A stretch of 64,000 bases of DNA from Nostoc carneum NIES-2107 (GCA_002368155.1 AP018180.1:4657014-4721013); one strand, 5' to 3'. Shown: positions 25,743 to 35,551, counted from the first letter of the stretch. The notes: generated by a model from the sequence alone, not told the origin. Program-made: numbers and translations.

Positions 25743-27633
25743 TACCGAGCTTGGGCAATTTATTACACTGAATCAAGATATATTTGCTGAATTACTCACT
25801 TTTATCGACTTTGCCGAAAAATTCACGCTGGGTTTTGTAGAAGTTAATTTCCCGCCAGATATAGATTTATTGATTGCAGCTTTGCAAACTCATCCAGAAT
25901 GTCAACAGATTCAGCTTTGTGTTCTCAATTTCCCTGATGAAAACTTGCGGTTTCTACGAGATGAAATTGTGAAAGAACTAGCGAATATTCAAGTAGAGGC
26001 AAACAAGAAATTAGTTTTGCTGGTACGGGGACTAGAAAAATCTATCGGCGTTTATGGTGAATATCCCCCAGTATTACAAGACCTGAATTTTGTTCGCGAT
26101 GCTTATAAAAGAACAGTTCCTCATCCGATTTTATTTATTCTGCCAGACTATGCCATTACTCGCCTAGCTAAATTCGCCCCAGATTTTTGGGCTTGGAGTT
26201 CTGGAGTATTTCGCTTTAAAACGCCAGAAAACACTAAAGAAAATGCATTAAACCAAGCTCAAAATACAGAAGGTATTGTAGATAGATTACCGCCACCAGA
26301 AAAGCAAGAGCGCATAGATCTATTAGACCGTCTGTTGATGGAATATAAACCCACGGGGTATCATGTACCAGAGGGAAATATCCGCAGATATAGTAATGTT
26401 TTACATCAGTTAGGAGTGGCTTATATTAGTCATAGAAAGCCAGAGAAAGCTAGGGAATATTTAGCAGAAGCTGAGAAAAACGCTGAGAGTCTTCAAGATA
26501 GTAGCTTGCAAATAGAAGTTCTCAATTCTTTAGGAAATACTTATTCTCAAGAAAGACAATTTGAAACAGCAATTACTTATTATCAACAATCATTAAATAT
26601 TGCCCAAAAGCTAGAAAATAAGCAAGAGGAAGCTACGGCTTTGTTTTATTTGGGTAATGCTTACTTAGAATTGAGACAATTTGCACAAGCTAATGAATTT
26701 TACCAGCAGTGTTTAAAGATCGAGCAAGAGCTAGGCGATCGCTATTCCCACGCCTCTACCTACGGACAGTTGGGAATGCTTGCCCAACAATTACGGGAAT
26801 ATGAGGAGGCACGGCGCTATTACCAACAGGCTTTAGCTATTTTTAGCGAATATGGCGATCACTATTCCCAAGCCAACATCTACCACAACTTGGGAATAGT
26901 CGCCCAACAATTGCAGGAATATGAGGAGGCGCGGCGCAATTATCAGCAAGCTTTAGCTATTTGTATCGAATATGGTGATCGCTATAACCAAGCCAGCACT
27001 TACCACCAGTTGGGAATAGTCGCCCAACAATTGCAGGAATATGAGGAGGCGCGGCGCAATTATCAGCAAGCTTTAGCTATTTGTATCGAATATGGTGATC
27101 GCTATAACCAAGCCCGCGTCTACCACGAGTTGGGAAGAGTTGCCCAAAACTTGCGGGAATATGAGGAGGCGCGGCGCAATTATCAACAAGCTTTGGCTAT
27201 TTGTATCGAATATGGCGACCATTATAACCCAGCCCGCACATATTACCAGTTGGGAATGCTTGCCCAACAATTGCAGGAATATCAGGAGGCACGGCGCAAT
27301 TATCAACAGGCTTTAGCTATCAAAATCGAATATGGTGATCGCTATTCCCAAGCCAGCATTTACCACAACTTGGGAAGAGTTGCCCAAAAATTGCGCGAAT
27401 ATGAGGAGGCACAGTGCAATTATCAACAAGCTTTGGCTATTTTGATCGAAGATGGCGATCGCTATTCCCAAGCTAGCACCTACTACGCTTTAGGATTGCT
27501 TGCAGCAGAAGCAGAGGAAAACTACCCAGAGGCGAGGGCGAATTTGCAGACAGCGTTGGCGATATATATTAAGTATAAAGATGAATATCGAGCAGCAGCA
27601 GCGCGCGAGATTTTAGAAAGATTACCGGAGTAA
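25693..27633 (+). CDS. TPR protein with N-terminal P-loop-less ATPase-like domain
   Basis: A 646-residue protein. Residues about 15-185 form an alpha/beta domain with a Walker B-like strand (KKLVLLVRGLEKS) and a PHPILFILPDYAITRLA strand but no Walker A, like a degenerate NTPase domain. About 220-645 is TPR: two degenerate repeats, then six 40-residue repeats built on YHQLGxVAQxLxEYEEARRNY, then a decayed one. It overlaps the ATPase gene by 50 bases; a GGTGAAG site precedes the ATG. It presumably senses or binds a partner through the TPRs and responds with the adjacent ATPase. Confidence 0.72.
   Translation: MNSSKKHLNQQLQDNHNTELGQFITLNQDIFAELLTFIDFAEKFTLGFVEVNFPPDIDLLIAALQTHPECQQIQLCVLNFPDENLRFLRDEIVKELANIQVEANKKLVLLVRGLEKSIGVYGEYPPVLQDLNFVRDAYKRTVPHPILFILPDYAITRLAKFAPDFWAWSSGVFRFKTPENTKENALNQAQNTEGIVDRLPPPEKQERIDLLDRLLMEYKPTGYHVPEGNIRRYSNVLHQLGVAYISHRKPEKAREYLAEAEKNAESLQDSSLQIEVLNSLGNTYSQERQFETAITYYQQSLNIAQKLENKQEEATALFYLGNAYLELRQFAQANEFYQQCLKIEQELGDRYSHASTYGQLGMLAQQLREYEEARRYYQQALAIFSEYGDHYSQANIYHNLGIVAQQLQEYEEARRNYQQALAICIEYGDRYNQASTYHQLGIVAQQLQEYEEARRNYQQALAICIEYGDRYNQARVYHELGRVAQNLREYEEARRNYQQALAICIEYGDHYNPARTYYQLGMLAQQLQEYQEARRNYQQALAIKIEYGDRYSQASIYHNLGRVAQKLREYEEAQCNYQQALAILIEDGDRYSQASTYYALGLLAAEAEENYPEARANLQTALAIYIKYKDEYRAAAAREILERLPE
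26761..27480 (+). repeat. Six in-frame 120-bp tandem repeats inside the TPR gene
   Basis: Copies start at 26761, 26881, 27001, 27121, 27241 and 27361. Those at 26881 and 27001 are almost identical at the DNA level, including silent positions, which points to recent unequal crossing-over and possible copy-number change. Confidence 0.9.
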
Positions 27634-27752
27634 TGAGCAATTGGATAATTTATTTTCTGCCAGTCCCTAACAATTCAAGGATAAATTATAGTTTTTGGAT
27701 TTCCCTAACTGGCCGGATAATAAATATTTTGGTCTTCTAACTGTTCTAAAGT

Positions 27753-28928
27753 ATGAATAATGCAGGTAAAACACCTGTCTCATTAGGGCTGTTGGGTGCA
27801 GCTGCTTTTATGGTAATTGCTGATGTGCGGGTAATTGACCCACTTTTGCACATCATTGCTGACGAGTTTAAAGTTGGTGTGGGTAGTGCGGCAATTATTG
27901 TCAGTGCCTACACCATACCTTATGGATTATTTCAATTAGTTTACGGCCCGTTAGGCGATCGCATTGGCAAACTGAAAGTCATTACAGCTGCACTCACAGC
28001 CTTTGCTGTAGGAACTGCAGCTTGTGCTTTTGTGCCTAATATCATGCTTCTCACGTTACTGCGCTTCCTTACTGGTGTGGTAGCAGCCGGAATTATTCCC
28101 GTTACTTTAGCTTATATCGGTGACAACTTTCCCTACGAACAACGCCAAACTGCGATCGGTAAATATTTAAGCGCGCTGGTATTAGGACAAATTCTCGGCG
28201 GTAGTTTGGGCGGTATCTTTGGACAATATGTTAGTTGGCGAGAGTTGTTTTTAGTATTTGGAGTTGTCTCGCTAGTTATATCTATAGAATTGTGGCGAAA
28301 AATTGGCAAACTACGTCATGAAACACATTCTCATGTTCCCTTTGGTTGGGCAACATTCCGCCCTTATTTGCAACTGATGACACAACCAGCTGCTCAAACT
28401 GTAATTATCGGCGTATTTATTGAAGGCTTTTGCTTATTTGGCGGATTTGCTTATGTGGGTGCATTCCTCAGAGACAGATATAGCTTACCTTATGTAGCAA
28501 TTGGCTTTATGATTAGTGGCTTTGGCATAGGTGGACTAATTTACAGCCGTTCAGTCAAGTATTTGGTGCGGCGATTAGGGGAAAGGGGGTTAATGGGGTT
28601 TGGTGGGGTATTGATGTGTATTTCTTTTTTAGCGATCGCATTATTGCAAAATTGGGTGCTGTTTGTTCCCTTCAATATTCTTATGGGATTAGGCTTTTAC
28701 ATGATGCACAGCACATTGCAAACCCAAGCCACAGAACTTGCACCTGAAGCGCGGGGAACTGCGGTGTCGCTATTTGCCTTTAACTTATTTATTGGACAGG
28801 GAATTGGTGCAGCCGCCTTTGGCAGGATTGTGGATAATTACGGCTATATTCCTTGTTTTATCATTACAGGAATTGCGATCGCCTTGCTTGCCCTTTGGCT
28901 AGTCAAGCAGAAACAGCAGTTGAATTGA
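27753..28928 (+). CDS. MFS transporter of the DHA1 efflux type
   Basis: A 391-residue, 12-helix permease. It has the motif A-like loop YGPLGDRIGKLKV (about residues 64-76) after helix 2 and a motif C-like glycine-rich helix 5 (LVLGQILGGSLGGIFG, about 142-157). These mark the drug/metabolite exporter branch (DHA1). The substrate is unknown. It is transcribed in the same direction as the AAA/TPR pair but starts 119 bases after it; a shared transcript is possible. Confidence 0.8.
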   Translation: MNNAGKTPVSLGLLGAAAFMVIADVRVIDPLLHIIADEFKVGVGSAAIIVSAYTIPYGLFQLVYGPLGDRIGKLKVITAALTAFAVGTAACAFVPNIMLLTLLRFLTGVVAAGIIPVTLAYIGDNFPYEQRQTAIGKYLSALVLGQILGGSLGGIFGQYVSWRELFLVFGVVSLVISIELWRKIGKLRHETHSHVPFGWATFRPYLQLMTQPAAQTVIIGVFIEGFCLFGGFAYVGAFLRDRYSLPYVAIGFMISGFGIGGLIYSRSVKYLVRRLGERGLMGFGGVLMCISFLAIALLQNWVLFVPFNILMGLGFYMMHSTLQTQATELAPEARGTAVSLFAFNLFIGQGIGAAAFGRIVDNYGYIPCFIITGIAIALLALWLVKQKQQLN

Positions 28929-28930
28929 TA

Positions 28931-29134
28931 TTACTCAGGTTTTTTGTGCCATTGCTCATCTGCACCTTTTTCATAATCACGCTTCACCGCCGCCCAAGCA
29001 ACCTTAAATGCTGTTTCTTCTTCCTCATATTCAGAGATTGCATTATTAAACGCAGCCAAGAATATTTCCTTTGCGTGTTTGGGTAGATGGTTTTTCACAG
29101 AGTCTGGTAAATCCGCTATATCTTGATAAGGCAT
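28931..29134 (-). CDS. ChaB-family small protein
   Basis: A 67-residue protein with the ChaB pattern DLPDSVKNHLPKHAKEIFLAAF followed by EEETAFKVAWAAVKRDY. ChaB proteins are small helical proteins first linked to the cation transporter ChaA; their action is not well understood. The stop codon lies two bases from the stop of the convergent MFS gene. Confidence 0.85.
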   Translation of the reverse strand: MPYQDIADLPDSVKNHLPKHAKEIFLAAFNNAISEYEEEETAFKVAWAAVKRDYEKGADEQWHKKPE

Positions 29135-29592
29135 AGATTTTCACTCTCACTGCTAGTTCTTACTCACTAGCTTTCATTGCGATTAGCGCTCTTTCATCTG
29201 CCCCTAGAACACCGATTCAGTATTCGGAATCATGACGAAAAAACCAGGTTTCGTGAGTCGTAACAAGGAATGTTTCGTTGTAAAAGACGTTAAAACAGGG
29301 GTTTTCAGTCTCGTCTTTTATTAGTGAATCGGTGTTCTAGTGATAAATACAACTCATACCGTAGTGAAGTTCTAGGGGATAATCAAAAGCGATCGCACTT
29401 GTGAAAAAAATTTATTTTCAACAAAATTCACGACTCCGTTGAGAAACTACCCAATTATCATTTTCCCACTCATCTCCTCAAAATTGATTTTGGCGAAAAG
29501 GTTAAAGGTTAAGGGTGAAAGGTTTTTTTCTTTTCCTTTTCCCATTCCCCTTTTTCCCCTTAACCGACAAGTATTGTCATCCCCATTAAACT
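29135..29592. other. Intergenic region with a MITE-like element and a purine/pyrimidine repeat
   Basis: Holds the inverted-repeat element at 29204-29340. At about 29495-29570 a GGTTAAAGGTTAAGGGTGAAAGG-type purine stretch (shown only in part) runs into TTTTCCTTTTCCC, like that at 2881-2945. Nothing else is recognised. Confidence 0.5.
29204..29340. repeat. 137-bp MITE-like element with perfect 16-bp terminal inverted repeats
   Basis: Ends are CTAGAACACCGATTCA (29204-29219) and its exact complement (29325-29340). The interior has no ORF. CTAG at each tip could be a duplicated target rather than part of the repeat. It looks like a non-autonomous transposon whose transposase is encoded elsewhere; its ends do not match the three IS elements in this window. 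Confidence 0.75.
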
Positions 29593-30390
29593 ATGCCCAA
29601 AGTCCACGTTAACGGAATCGATTTATTCTATGACATCCAAGGCAAAGGTGAGCCATTACTATTAATTTCCGGCTTCTTGTGCGATCATGCTTATTGGTCA
29701 TTGCTGATGCCTTCACTGAAACAGTATCAAGTAATTCGCTTCGATAACCGAGGCTTTGGGCGAACTTCTGCACCTGATAGTCCCTACACTATTCAGCAGA
29801 TGGCAAATGATGCAGCCGCACTACTAGAAACAATCGGTATAAATAAGATACATCTAGCAGGGCATTCAATGGGAGGCTTAATTGCTCAAGAACTTGCATT
29901 AGCACACCCAGAAAAAGTAAAAAGTTTAATACTACTCTCATCCCTAGCCAAGGGTGATGCTCTATTCAATAGTATTGTCTCCACCTGGGGAGAACTCCCC
30001 CGCATTCTTGACTGGAAAACTTACCAACAAGTTATCTTACCGTGGATATTTACCGATGAATTCTACTCTATTCCTGGCATGATAGATGCGATCATCAAGA
30101 TGGCGGTTAACTATCCATTTCCACCAACCCTTCATGGAATCTATCATCAAAGCCGCGCTATCGTGAACTGCGATACTACACAACGCCTCAAAGATATTCC
30201 ATGCCCTACTTTAGTTATGGTAGGTAAACAAGATATTCTCACCCCTGTAAAATTTTCTCACCAACTTGCCCAAGGTATTCCCCAAGCGGAACTTGTAGTG
30301 CTCAACTCTGTTGGACATGGCTTTTTGATTGAGTCGCCGGAAGATGTAGCCGCCGCAATGCTAAAGTTTCTCTCAACTCAACAGTTTTGA
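29593..30390 (+). CDS. Alpha/beta-fold hydrolase
   Basis: A 265-residue alpha/beta hydrolase. The nucleophile elbow is GHSMGG with Ser92. The acid is probably the Asp in VGKQDILTP (about residue 215) and the base the His in VGHGFLIESPE (about 243). An oxyanion-hole motif ISGFLCD lies near residues 25-31. There is no signal peptide. The substrate (ester, lactone or other) cannot be told. Confidence 0.85.
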   Translation: MPKVHVNGIDLFYDIQGKGEPLLLISGFLCDHAYWSLLMPSLKQYQVIRFDNRGFGRTSAPDSPYTIQQMANDAAALLETIGINKIHLAGHSMGGLIAQELALAHPEKVKSLILLSSLAKGDALFNSIVSTWGELPRILDWKTYQQVILPWIFTDEFYSIPGMIDAIIKMAVNYPFPPTLHGIYHQSRAIVNCDTTQRLKDIPCPTLVMVGKQDILTPVKFSHQLAQGIPQAELVVLNSVGHGFLIESPEDVAAAMLKFLSTQQF

Positions 30391-30485
30391 GTAATTACTT
30401 AGCACTCTTAGGATTTTCCGAAATATGATATCTCTGTGATGTAGCTATAGAACAGCAAGATACATGAGAGCTAACTGGAATATTT

Positions 30486-30875
30486 ATGAAATCCTCTCCC
30501 CTAGCCTTAGCTGTTGTCATTGGTGCACTTACCATCAGCCAGAGTGCTTACGCTAACCAAAAGAATGTTCCATCTACAAATAGCCAGAATCATCAAGCTG
30601 CGGTTTTAGCAACAAAACCATTGTCATTGATTGGTAAATGGGGTTATAGTCTCAACCAAAATAATTCTCCAGCAACAAGCAACACAATTTTGCGAGAGCA
30701 AGATAGTGTATGCAAAAATCTTAACCCATTTGATATTATTAAAAACCCTAATATTTTATTTACGCCCTGTCAGCAACCAACAACTAAAACAACTGCCCAA
30801 CTCTCTGAACCAATTGAATATTTAAAAGTCCCACCGCTCGAATCTGGAATTAAGGTAACAGTTTCCAAATTTTAA
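30486..30875 (+). CDS. Small exported protein, function unknown
   Basis: A 129-residue protein with a clear Sec-type signal peptide (MKSSPLALAVVIGALTISQS then AYA, cleavage about residue 23). The mature part is polar, Gln/Asn/Thr-rich, with two cysteines (about residues 78 and 98) that could form a disulfide. No family is recognised. GAGAGCTAACTGG lies before the ATG but gives no strong ribosome site. Confidence 0.55.
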   Translation: MKSSPLALAVVIGALTISQSAYANQKNVPSTNSQNHQAAVLATKPLSLIGKWGYSLNQNNSPATSNTILREQDSVCKNLNPFDIIKNPNILFTPCQQPTTKTTAQLSEPIEYLKVPPLESGIKVTVSKF

Positions 30876-31047
30876 AATTCATTATAAAAACTGGTTGTGC
30901 GTTATGAATTATTTACTATAAAATCTTCTTTTGATTCAAGATAATCTGTTCCATATTTAACTTGCATATATTGGGCGGGCAAGATGCCCACCCCACAATA
31001 GATATACAATTTCAGATTATGCAACCTAAATGTGGTTTAGCTTATTA

Positions 31048-32551
31048 CTGGAGTTTAGACTAAATGGGAGAGATGAAAGAGAAAAAGGGGATGTCTGATT
31101 GAAGACAGTCCCCCTTTCGGCAGAAGCTAAGAGAGAATCACCTACTCTTATCTGCCAATATGAAACGTGCCAGACTCGAAGAATTTCGTCAAGCAGCCTA
31201 TACGCATCTAGGCAAAGCACATGATGCAACATTTGAACTAACAGATGCGATACTGTTGACCCGTAATGTCTACAGTCTGGCAGATTTATCTTTATCGCCA
31301 GTGTTTAGACGCAAATGGCCGAGTATCTATGAAGCGATACAAGATACCAAACCAGACCGCGAGAAATTAATGGAGTTATATATCAAGCAAATACCAACAG
31401 AAAAACGCATATTGTTGGCAGGAGATCATACAGCTTGGTCACGCCCAGATGCGGTGACACTCAAAGAACGGACAATAGAACACAGTAGCACAGAGATCGC
31501 GGGAAATAAACCGATTACGATTGGGCAGGGATATAGTACTATAGCTTGGATACCAGAGGATTCAGGAAGTTGGGCACTACCGCTGAGGCATGAACGGATT
31601 ACCAGTTGGGACAATCCGATTGAGAAAGCAGTTGAACAACTCAAAAAGGTATGTGAATCAATGTCTGTTCGACCAATTTCGCTTTGGGACAGTGAATATG
31701 GTTGTGCGCCTTTTGTGTTAAAGACAGCTAGTATAAAAGCCGATATCTTAGTTAGACTACGTTCAAATCTGTGTCTATGGGGCGCACCACCTGCTTACTC
31801 TGGCAAGGGTCGTCCTCGCAAGCATGGTGCTCAATTTAAACTCAATGAACCCTCAACCTGGGGCGAAGTGGCATCTGTGCTGGAAGTAAATGACCCAAAA
31901 TTGGGACGAGTTAAAGTCAGTCTGTGGGAAGATTTGCATTTTCGCAAAGCTGCTACACGCCCCATGACGCTACTGAGGGTGGAACGTCTTGATCTTGATG
32001 GCAATTTGAGAGTATTAAGACCCTTGTGGTTAGCTTGGGTTGGGGAACAAATGCCACCATTGGATGAAGTTTGGCGATTGTACTTGCGCCGATTCACGAT
32101 TGACCATTGGTATCGCTTTCTCAAGCAACGCTTACATTGGACAGTACCAAAATTCAGTACTCCAGAACAATGTGAACATTGGAGTGACTTAATGCCGTTA
32201 ATGACCTGGGAGTTATGGTTAGCTCGTGATATAGTTGCTGATAATCCTCTTCCCTGGCAAAAGTCAATGGATAAATTGACCCCAGGACGAGTTGCTCAAG
32301 CTATGGGTGGAGTTTTCGCTGCGATTGGTACTCCTACCTCTCCACCCAAACCTCGTGGAAAGTCCCTTGGGTGGACACCAGGTAAAGCCCGTAACCGGAA
32401 AATACGATATCCAATTGTTAAAAAGACTGCTTCTAAACCACGGAAAGAGGAACAAAAATCTGCTTAATCTCAAATATCTTCATTCTTGAAGGTTGTGTTT
32501 TATGAACTCAGCACTGCTGGGTCATTTGTTGCTGCCTAGTCTAAACTCAAG
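31048..32551 (+). mobile_element. Insertion sequence with 15-bp ends and a 6-bp target duplication
   Basis: A 1,504-bp element. The ends are CTGGAGTTTAGACTA (31048-31062) and, on the other strand, CTTGAGTTTAGACTA (32551-32537), a 14/15 match. TTATTA flanks both sides (31042-31047 and 32552-32557), showing a recent insertion. It holds one full transposase gene. Confidence 0.88.
31160..32467 (+). CDS. DDE transposase, IS4/IS701-like
   Basis: A 435-residue transposase. Likely catalytic acids are in LAGDHTAWS (about residues 92-100) and LWDSEYG (about 171-177). The usual late motif with Glu reads RRFTIDHWYRFLKQRLHW here (about 310-327), with Asp where Glu is common. I recognise it as a cyanobacterial DDE transposase of the IS4/IS701 superfamily but cannot name the element. 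It is not closely similar to the IS701-like transposase at 3036. Confidence 0.82.
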   Translation: MKRARLEEFRQAAYTHLGKAHDATFELTDAILLTRNVYSLADLSLSPVFRRKWPSIYEAIQDTKPDREKLMELYIKQIPTEKRILLAGDHTAWSRPDAVTLKERTIEHSSTEIAGNKPITIGQGYSTIAWIPEDSGSWALPLRHERITSWDNPIEKAVEQLKKVCESMSVRPISLWDSEYGCAPFVLKTASIKADILVRLRSNLCLWGAPPAYSGKGRPRKHGAQFKLNEPSTWGEVASVLEVNDPKLGRVKVSLWEDLHFRKAATRPMTLLRVERLDLDGNLRVLRPLWLAWVGEQMPPLDEVWRLYLRRFTIDHWYRFLKQRLHWTVPKFSTPEQCEHWSDLMPLMTWELWLARDIVADNPLPWQKSMDKLTPGRVAQAMGGVFAAIGTPTSPPKPRGKSLGWTPGKARNRKIRYPIVKKTASKPRKEEQKSA

Positions 32552-32591
32552 TTATTACAGAAATATTAGATTGTTTGCTGTACAGATAATC

Positions 32592-32619
32592 GTAGGGGCA
32601 CAAAATATTGTGCCCCTAC
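32592..32619. repeat. Perfect hairpin repeat (GTAGGGGCACA)
   Basis: An 11-bp perfect stem with a 6-base loop, about 40 bases past the IS. Such GTAGGGGC palindromes are dispersed in cyanobacterial intergenic DNA. There is no T run, so it is not a classical terminator. Confidence 0.65.
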
Positions 32620-32805
32620 TCGTGTAATTCATTTACCTGAAATATAGTGATTCGCAAAAGCTTCGTAATTAATAATTCGTAATTGGAGGCGGTTTCAAAA
32701 ATTGCAAGAAATTAGAGAAGATTTACAGCATAACTGAAATCCATCTCAATTGCCTTGGGATAAATGCAAGTAAAAAATTACGAATTACGAATTACGAATT
32801 AGTAA

Positions 32806-34014
32806 TTAAACTACCGTTGCTGTAGCTTTCAAATCAAAAATCTTTTCGATGATATCTTCGACAACTTTATCGGGTGTAGAAGCACCAGAAGTAATACCTA
32901 CAGCAATCTTGCCATTTGGTAACCAGTTATCTGTAGTGACTATCTCCCCAGTTAATTGTCGATGTTCAATAGATTTTGCTGATTTAATGCGCTCTACACA
33001 ATCAATGTGGTAAGAAGGAATTCCGCGCTCAAAAGCTATCTGTTGTAATTGCGTAGTATTAGAAGAATTAAACCCACCAATTACTATCATCAAATCAAGA
33101 TTTTGTTGTACTAAATCCAACATTGCATCTTGGCGTTCTTGAGTAGCGTCACAGATAGTATTGAAGCTTTGGAAATGTTGATTGATTTCTGTAGGGCCGT
33201 ATTTATGCATCATAGTACGCTCAAATAGCCTACCAATTTGTTCGGTTTCGCCTTTGAGCATTGTTGTTTGGTTAGCAATCCCCACCCGTTCTAAATCTTT
33301 ATCGGGATCAAATCCGGCTGAACAGGCTTTGGCAAATTTTTGCAGAAATTCTTCGCGATCGCCTCCGTGGAGAATATAGTTGGTAACATATTCTGCTTCC
33401 CGCATATTCAGCACAATCAGATATTTCCCCGCAAAGGAACTGGTAGCCACGGTTTCTTCGTGCTTGTATTTACCGTGAATAATCGAGGTATAGTCAACTT
33501 TTTTGTGCTTTTCGACGGTATTCCAAACTTTAGATACCCAAGGACAGGTTGTATCAACGATTTTGCAGCCTTTATCATGGAGAATCTGCATTTCCTGAAC
33601 ACTAGCCCCAAATGCAGGTAAGATGACTACATCTTCATTCTCAACTACAGTAAAGTCTTTTTTCCCCGCATTCACAGGAATGAATTTAACTTCCATCTCC
33701 TGCATTCGCTGATTCACAGAGGGATTGTGAATAATCTCATTAGTAATCCAAATGCGCTCATTGGGGAAGTGCTGGCGGGTTTCATAAGCCATTGCTACTG
33801 CACGTTCTACACCCCAGCAGAAACCAAAAGCTTGCGCCAACAGAATTGTTACCTCACCTTGTTCTAAAGTGTAATTGCGATCGCGAATCTGTTGGATTAA
33901 GTTACTCTGATACTCAGACTGTAACTGAGTAGCCACTTCCGCCTGATGACCAAATCCTTTGCGATTATAGTTTTCCGAATGTTGGAGGCTACGTTTAAAA
34001 GCTTTTGTATCCAT
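32806..34014 (-). CDS. ispH: 4-hydroxy-3-methylbut-2-enyl diphosphate reductase
   Basis: A 402-residue enzyme of the cyanobacterial/plant-type IspH (LytB), the last step of the MEP isoprenoid pathway, giving IPP and DMAPP for carotenoids, quinones and the phytol of chlorophyll. The three [4Fe-4S] cysteines are in GFCWGVERA (about residues 66-74), DTTCPWVS (about 153-160) and [10 protein letters not shown] (about 285-294). The extra N-terminal 60 residues are usual in cyanobacteria. It is transcribed alone. Confidence 0.95.
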   Translation of the reverse strand: MDTKAFKRSLQHSENYNRKGFGHQAEVATQLQSEYQSNLIQQIRDRNYTLEQGEVTILLAQAFGFCWGVERAVAMAYETRQHFPNERIWITNEIIHNPSVNQRMQEMEVKFIPVNAGKKDFTVVENEDVVILPAFGASVQEMQILHDKGCKIVDTTCPWVSKVWNTVEKHKKVDYTSIIHGKYKHEETVATSSFAGKYLIVLNMREAEYVTNYILHGGDREEFLQKFAKACSAGFDPDKDLERVGIANQTTMLKGETEQIGRLFERTMMHKYGPTEINQHFQSFNTICDATQERQDAMLDLVQQNLDLMIVIGGFNSSNTTQLQQIAFERGIPSYHIDCVERIKSAKSIEHRQLTGEIVTTDNWLPNGKIAVGITSGASTPDKVVEDIIEKIFDLKATATVV

Positions 34015-34198
34015 TGAATTGTTTTAGTTAGTTCACCATCTCTCATTTTCTCTCGTCAAGACACTAATGAGGCGGTAACATAACTTAAACTAAGTATGGG
34101 GCATAGGGCATGGGGCATTGGGTATAGGAGGAAAATAACTTTCGACTCTTGTACAGACGCGATTCATCGCGTCTCTTCAACTCCCAACTCAGCACTAA

Positions 34199-34402
34199 CT
34201 AATCGACTACTTTGATTAATCCGCCTTGCACAGCTTGAAAAACTTTGTTGATTTGCAACATTTCCTGTTCGTTCAAATCTTCTTTAGATAGCAAGGCTGA
34301 CATTAATAGCTGTTGGTCTTGGCGTGTAATTCTACGGATATTTAAGATACGCTCAAAAACTGCTTCTAACTGTATTTGATTTGTGGGTGCAGTGATTAAC
34401 AT
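34199..34402 (-). CDS. Small conserved-looking protein, function unknown
   Basis: A 67-residue, helical, charged protein. LEAVFERILNIRRITRQDQQ followed by LLMSALLSKEDLNEQE resembles small cyanobacterial hypothetical proteins, but I cannot name a family. It lies between ispH and cpcF on the same strand with its own upstream spacer. Confidence 0.6.
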   Translation of the reverse strand: MLITAPTNQIQLEAVFERILNIRRITRQDQQLLMSALLSKEDLNEQEMLQINKVFQAVQGGLIKVVD

Positions 34403-34729
34403 ATTTTGTTAACAAAAATTACTTGATTAATATAATATCTATAGTTAAACTAACAATTTTTGATAAAGCTTGACATTCGTACCTATACGGAAACCCCAAA
34501 GAGTATTAACTATAGGGGTTTTCATGTAAATGGAATCAACTACCTATCCCCAATTCCCAGTCCTTGACAGGTGTAGGTTTATGATGTGGGTGTGAGCATT
34601 CACAACTGGAAACTAGAAAATAAAAATTAGCTTGAACCAAAAATTAACTCGCACTATACCTCACAGAAGTTAGTATGGGCTAATTCTTGATTCAAGCAAA
34701 AATTCAGGACTAAAATCCTGACCCAGAAA
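34403..34729. other. Intergenic region with a terminator and a second hairpin
   Basis: Contains the cpcF terminator at 34697-34721. Another inverted repeat has AAACCCC (34491-34497) and GGGGTTT (34513-34519) as arms. A TATAATA-type box on the minus strand near 34430 could belong to the promoter of the small gene at 34402. No ORF is supported. Confidence 0.45.
34697..34721 (-). terminator. Rho-independent terminator after cpcF
   Basis: On the minus strand TCAGGA, loop TTTTAG, TCCTGA, then ATTTTTG, nine bases past the cpcF stop. A short but well-placed stem with a T run, the probable end of the cpcB1A1EF transcript. Confidence 0.65.
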
Positions 34730-35551
34730 TTATTCATCCGTATTTTTAGCGATCGCTACTGCCAGTTGTTCATAACGGCGTGGATCACCTTCAGCAAAAA
34801 CTAACCGCTCTTGCCCTTTGCGTCCATAAAGCTCTTCCATAATCTTCTGCCAGTCCATAGAAGACAAGGGGGAAGGGCGATTGTCTATATGTTGGGTTTG
34901 AGTGGTAGCTGTTGCTGTCTGCAGTTCTTGCTGTGCCATTAAGACACGGGCGCGTACTGGCCAACTCTCATTTTTAGCAGCAATTTGCTCAAAATGTGAC
35001 AGAATTTGTGATCGCCAATCTGGATGACTCACAGCAATTGCGTTGGCAAGAAACTGTAAGCCAACGATGGCTGAATAGCGTACCACCCACTCTTCATCTT
35101 CTTGAGCTACAAATAGCAAGGCTTCCATTGCTTCCGCTTGGGCAATTTCTAGCAGATCTTCTGGGAACCAATGCCATTTCATCATTCCTAATCCCTTTGC
35201 TGCTGCACGCCGAACACTTAGGGCAAAGTCAGCAGTGGCTGCGCCTAACAAGGTGACTAATCCTCGAGGATCGCCAATTCCTGCTAGGGTGCGGATTGCC
35301 CAAGACCTGGCTGTGTAGTTATGCATATCGAGCAGTTCCAACAGAGATGGAACTGCGGGTTCGCCAATTTGGATTAACCCATCGACAGCTGCAACTGCTG
35401 CACCTGGATTGTTATAGCTCAAAGCAGCAATTAGGGTAGGAATAGCTCCTTCTAAACGGGCTGCTGCTAGGTTTTTGACAGCTTCTTGTAAAAGGATAGA
35501 AGAATTTGCTTCTTCTACTGCACGAATTAGACTATTGAGGGAATCAGGCAT
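34730..35551 (-). CDS. cpcF: Phycocyanobilin lyase subunit CpcF
   Basis: A 273-residue HEAT-repeat protein (repeats such as PSLLELLDMHNYTARSWAIR and RRAAAKGLGMMKW). It forms the CpcE/CpcF heterodimer that attaches phycocyanobilin to Cys84 of the phycocyanin alpha chain. It lies 51 bases after cpcE on the same strand, and a terminator follows it. It probably also serves the second CpcA, since cpc2 has no lyase genes of its own. Confidence 0.92.
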   Translation of the reverse strand: MPDSLNSLIRAVEEANSSILLQEAVKNLAAARLEGAIPTLIAALSYNNPGAAVAAVDGLIQIGEPAVPSLLELLDMHNYTARSWAIRTLAGIGDPRGLVTLLGAATADFALSVRRAAAKGLGMMKWHWFPEDLLEIAQAEAMEALLFVAQEDEEWVVRYSAIVGLQFLANAIAVSHPDWRSQILSHFEQIAAKNESWPVRARVLMAQQELQTATATTQTQHIDNRPSPLSSMDWQKIMEELYGRKGQERLVFAEGDPRRYEQLAVAIAKNTDE

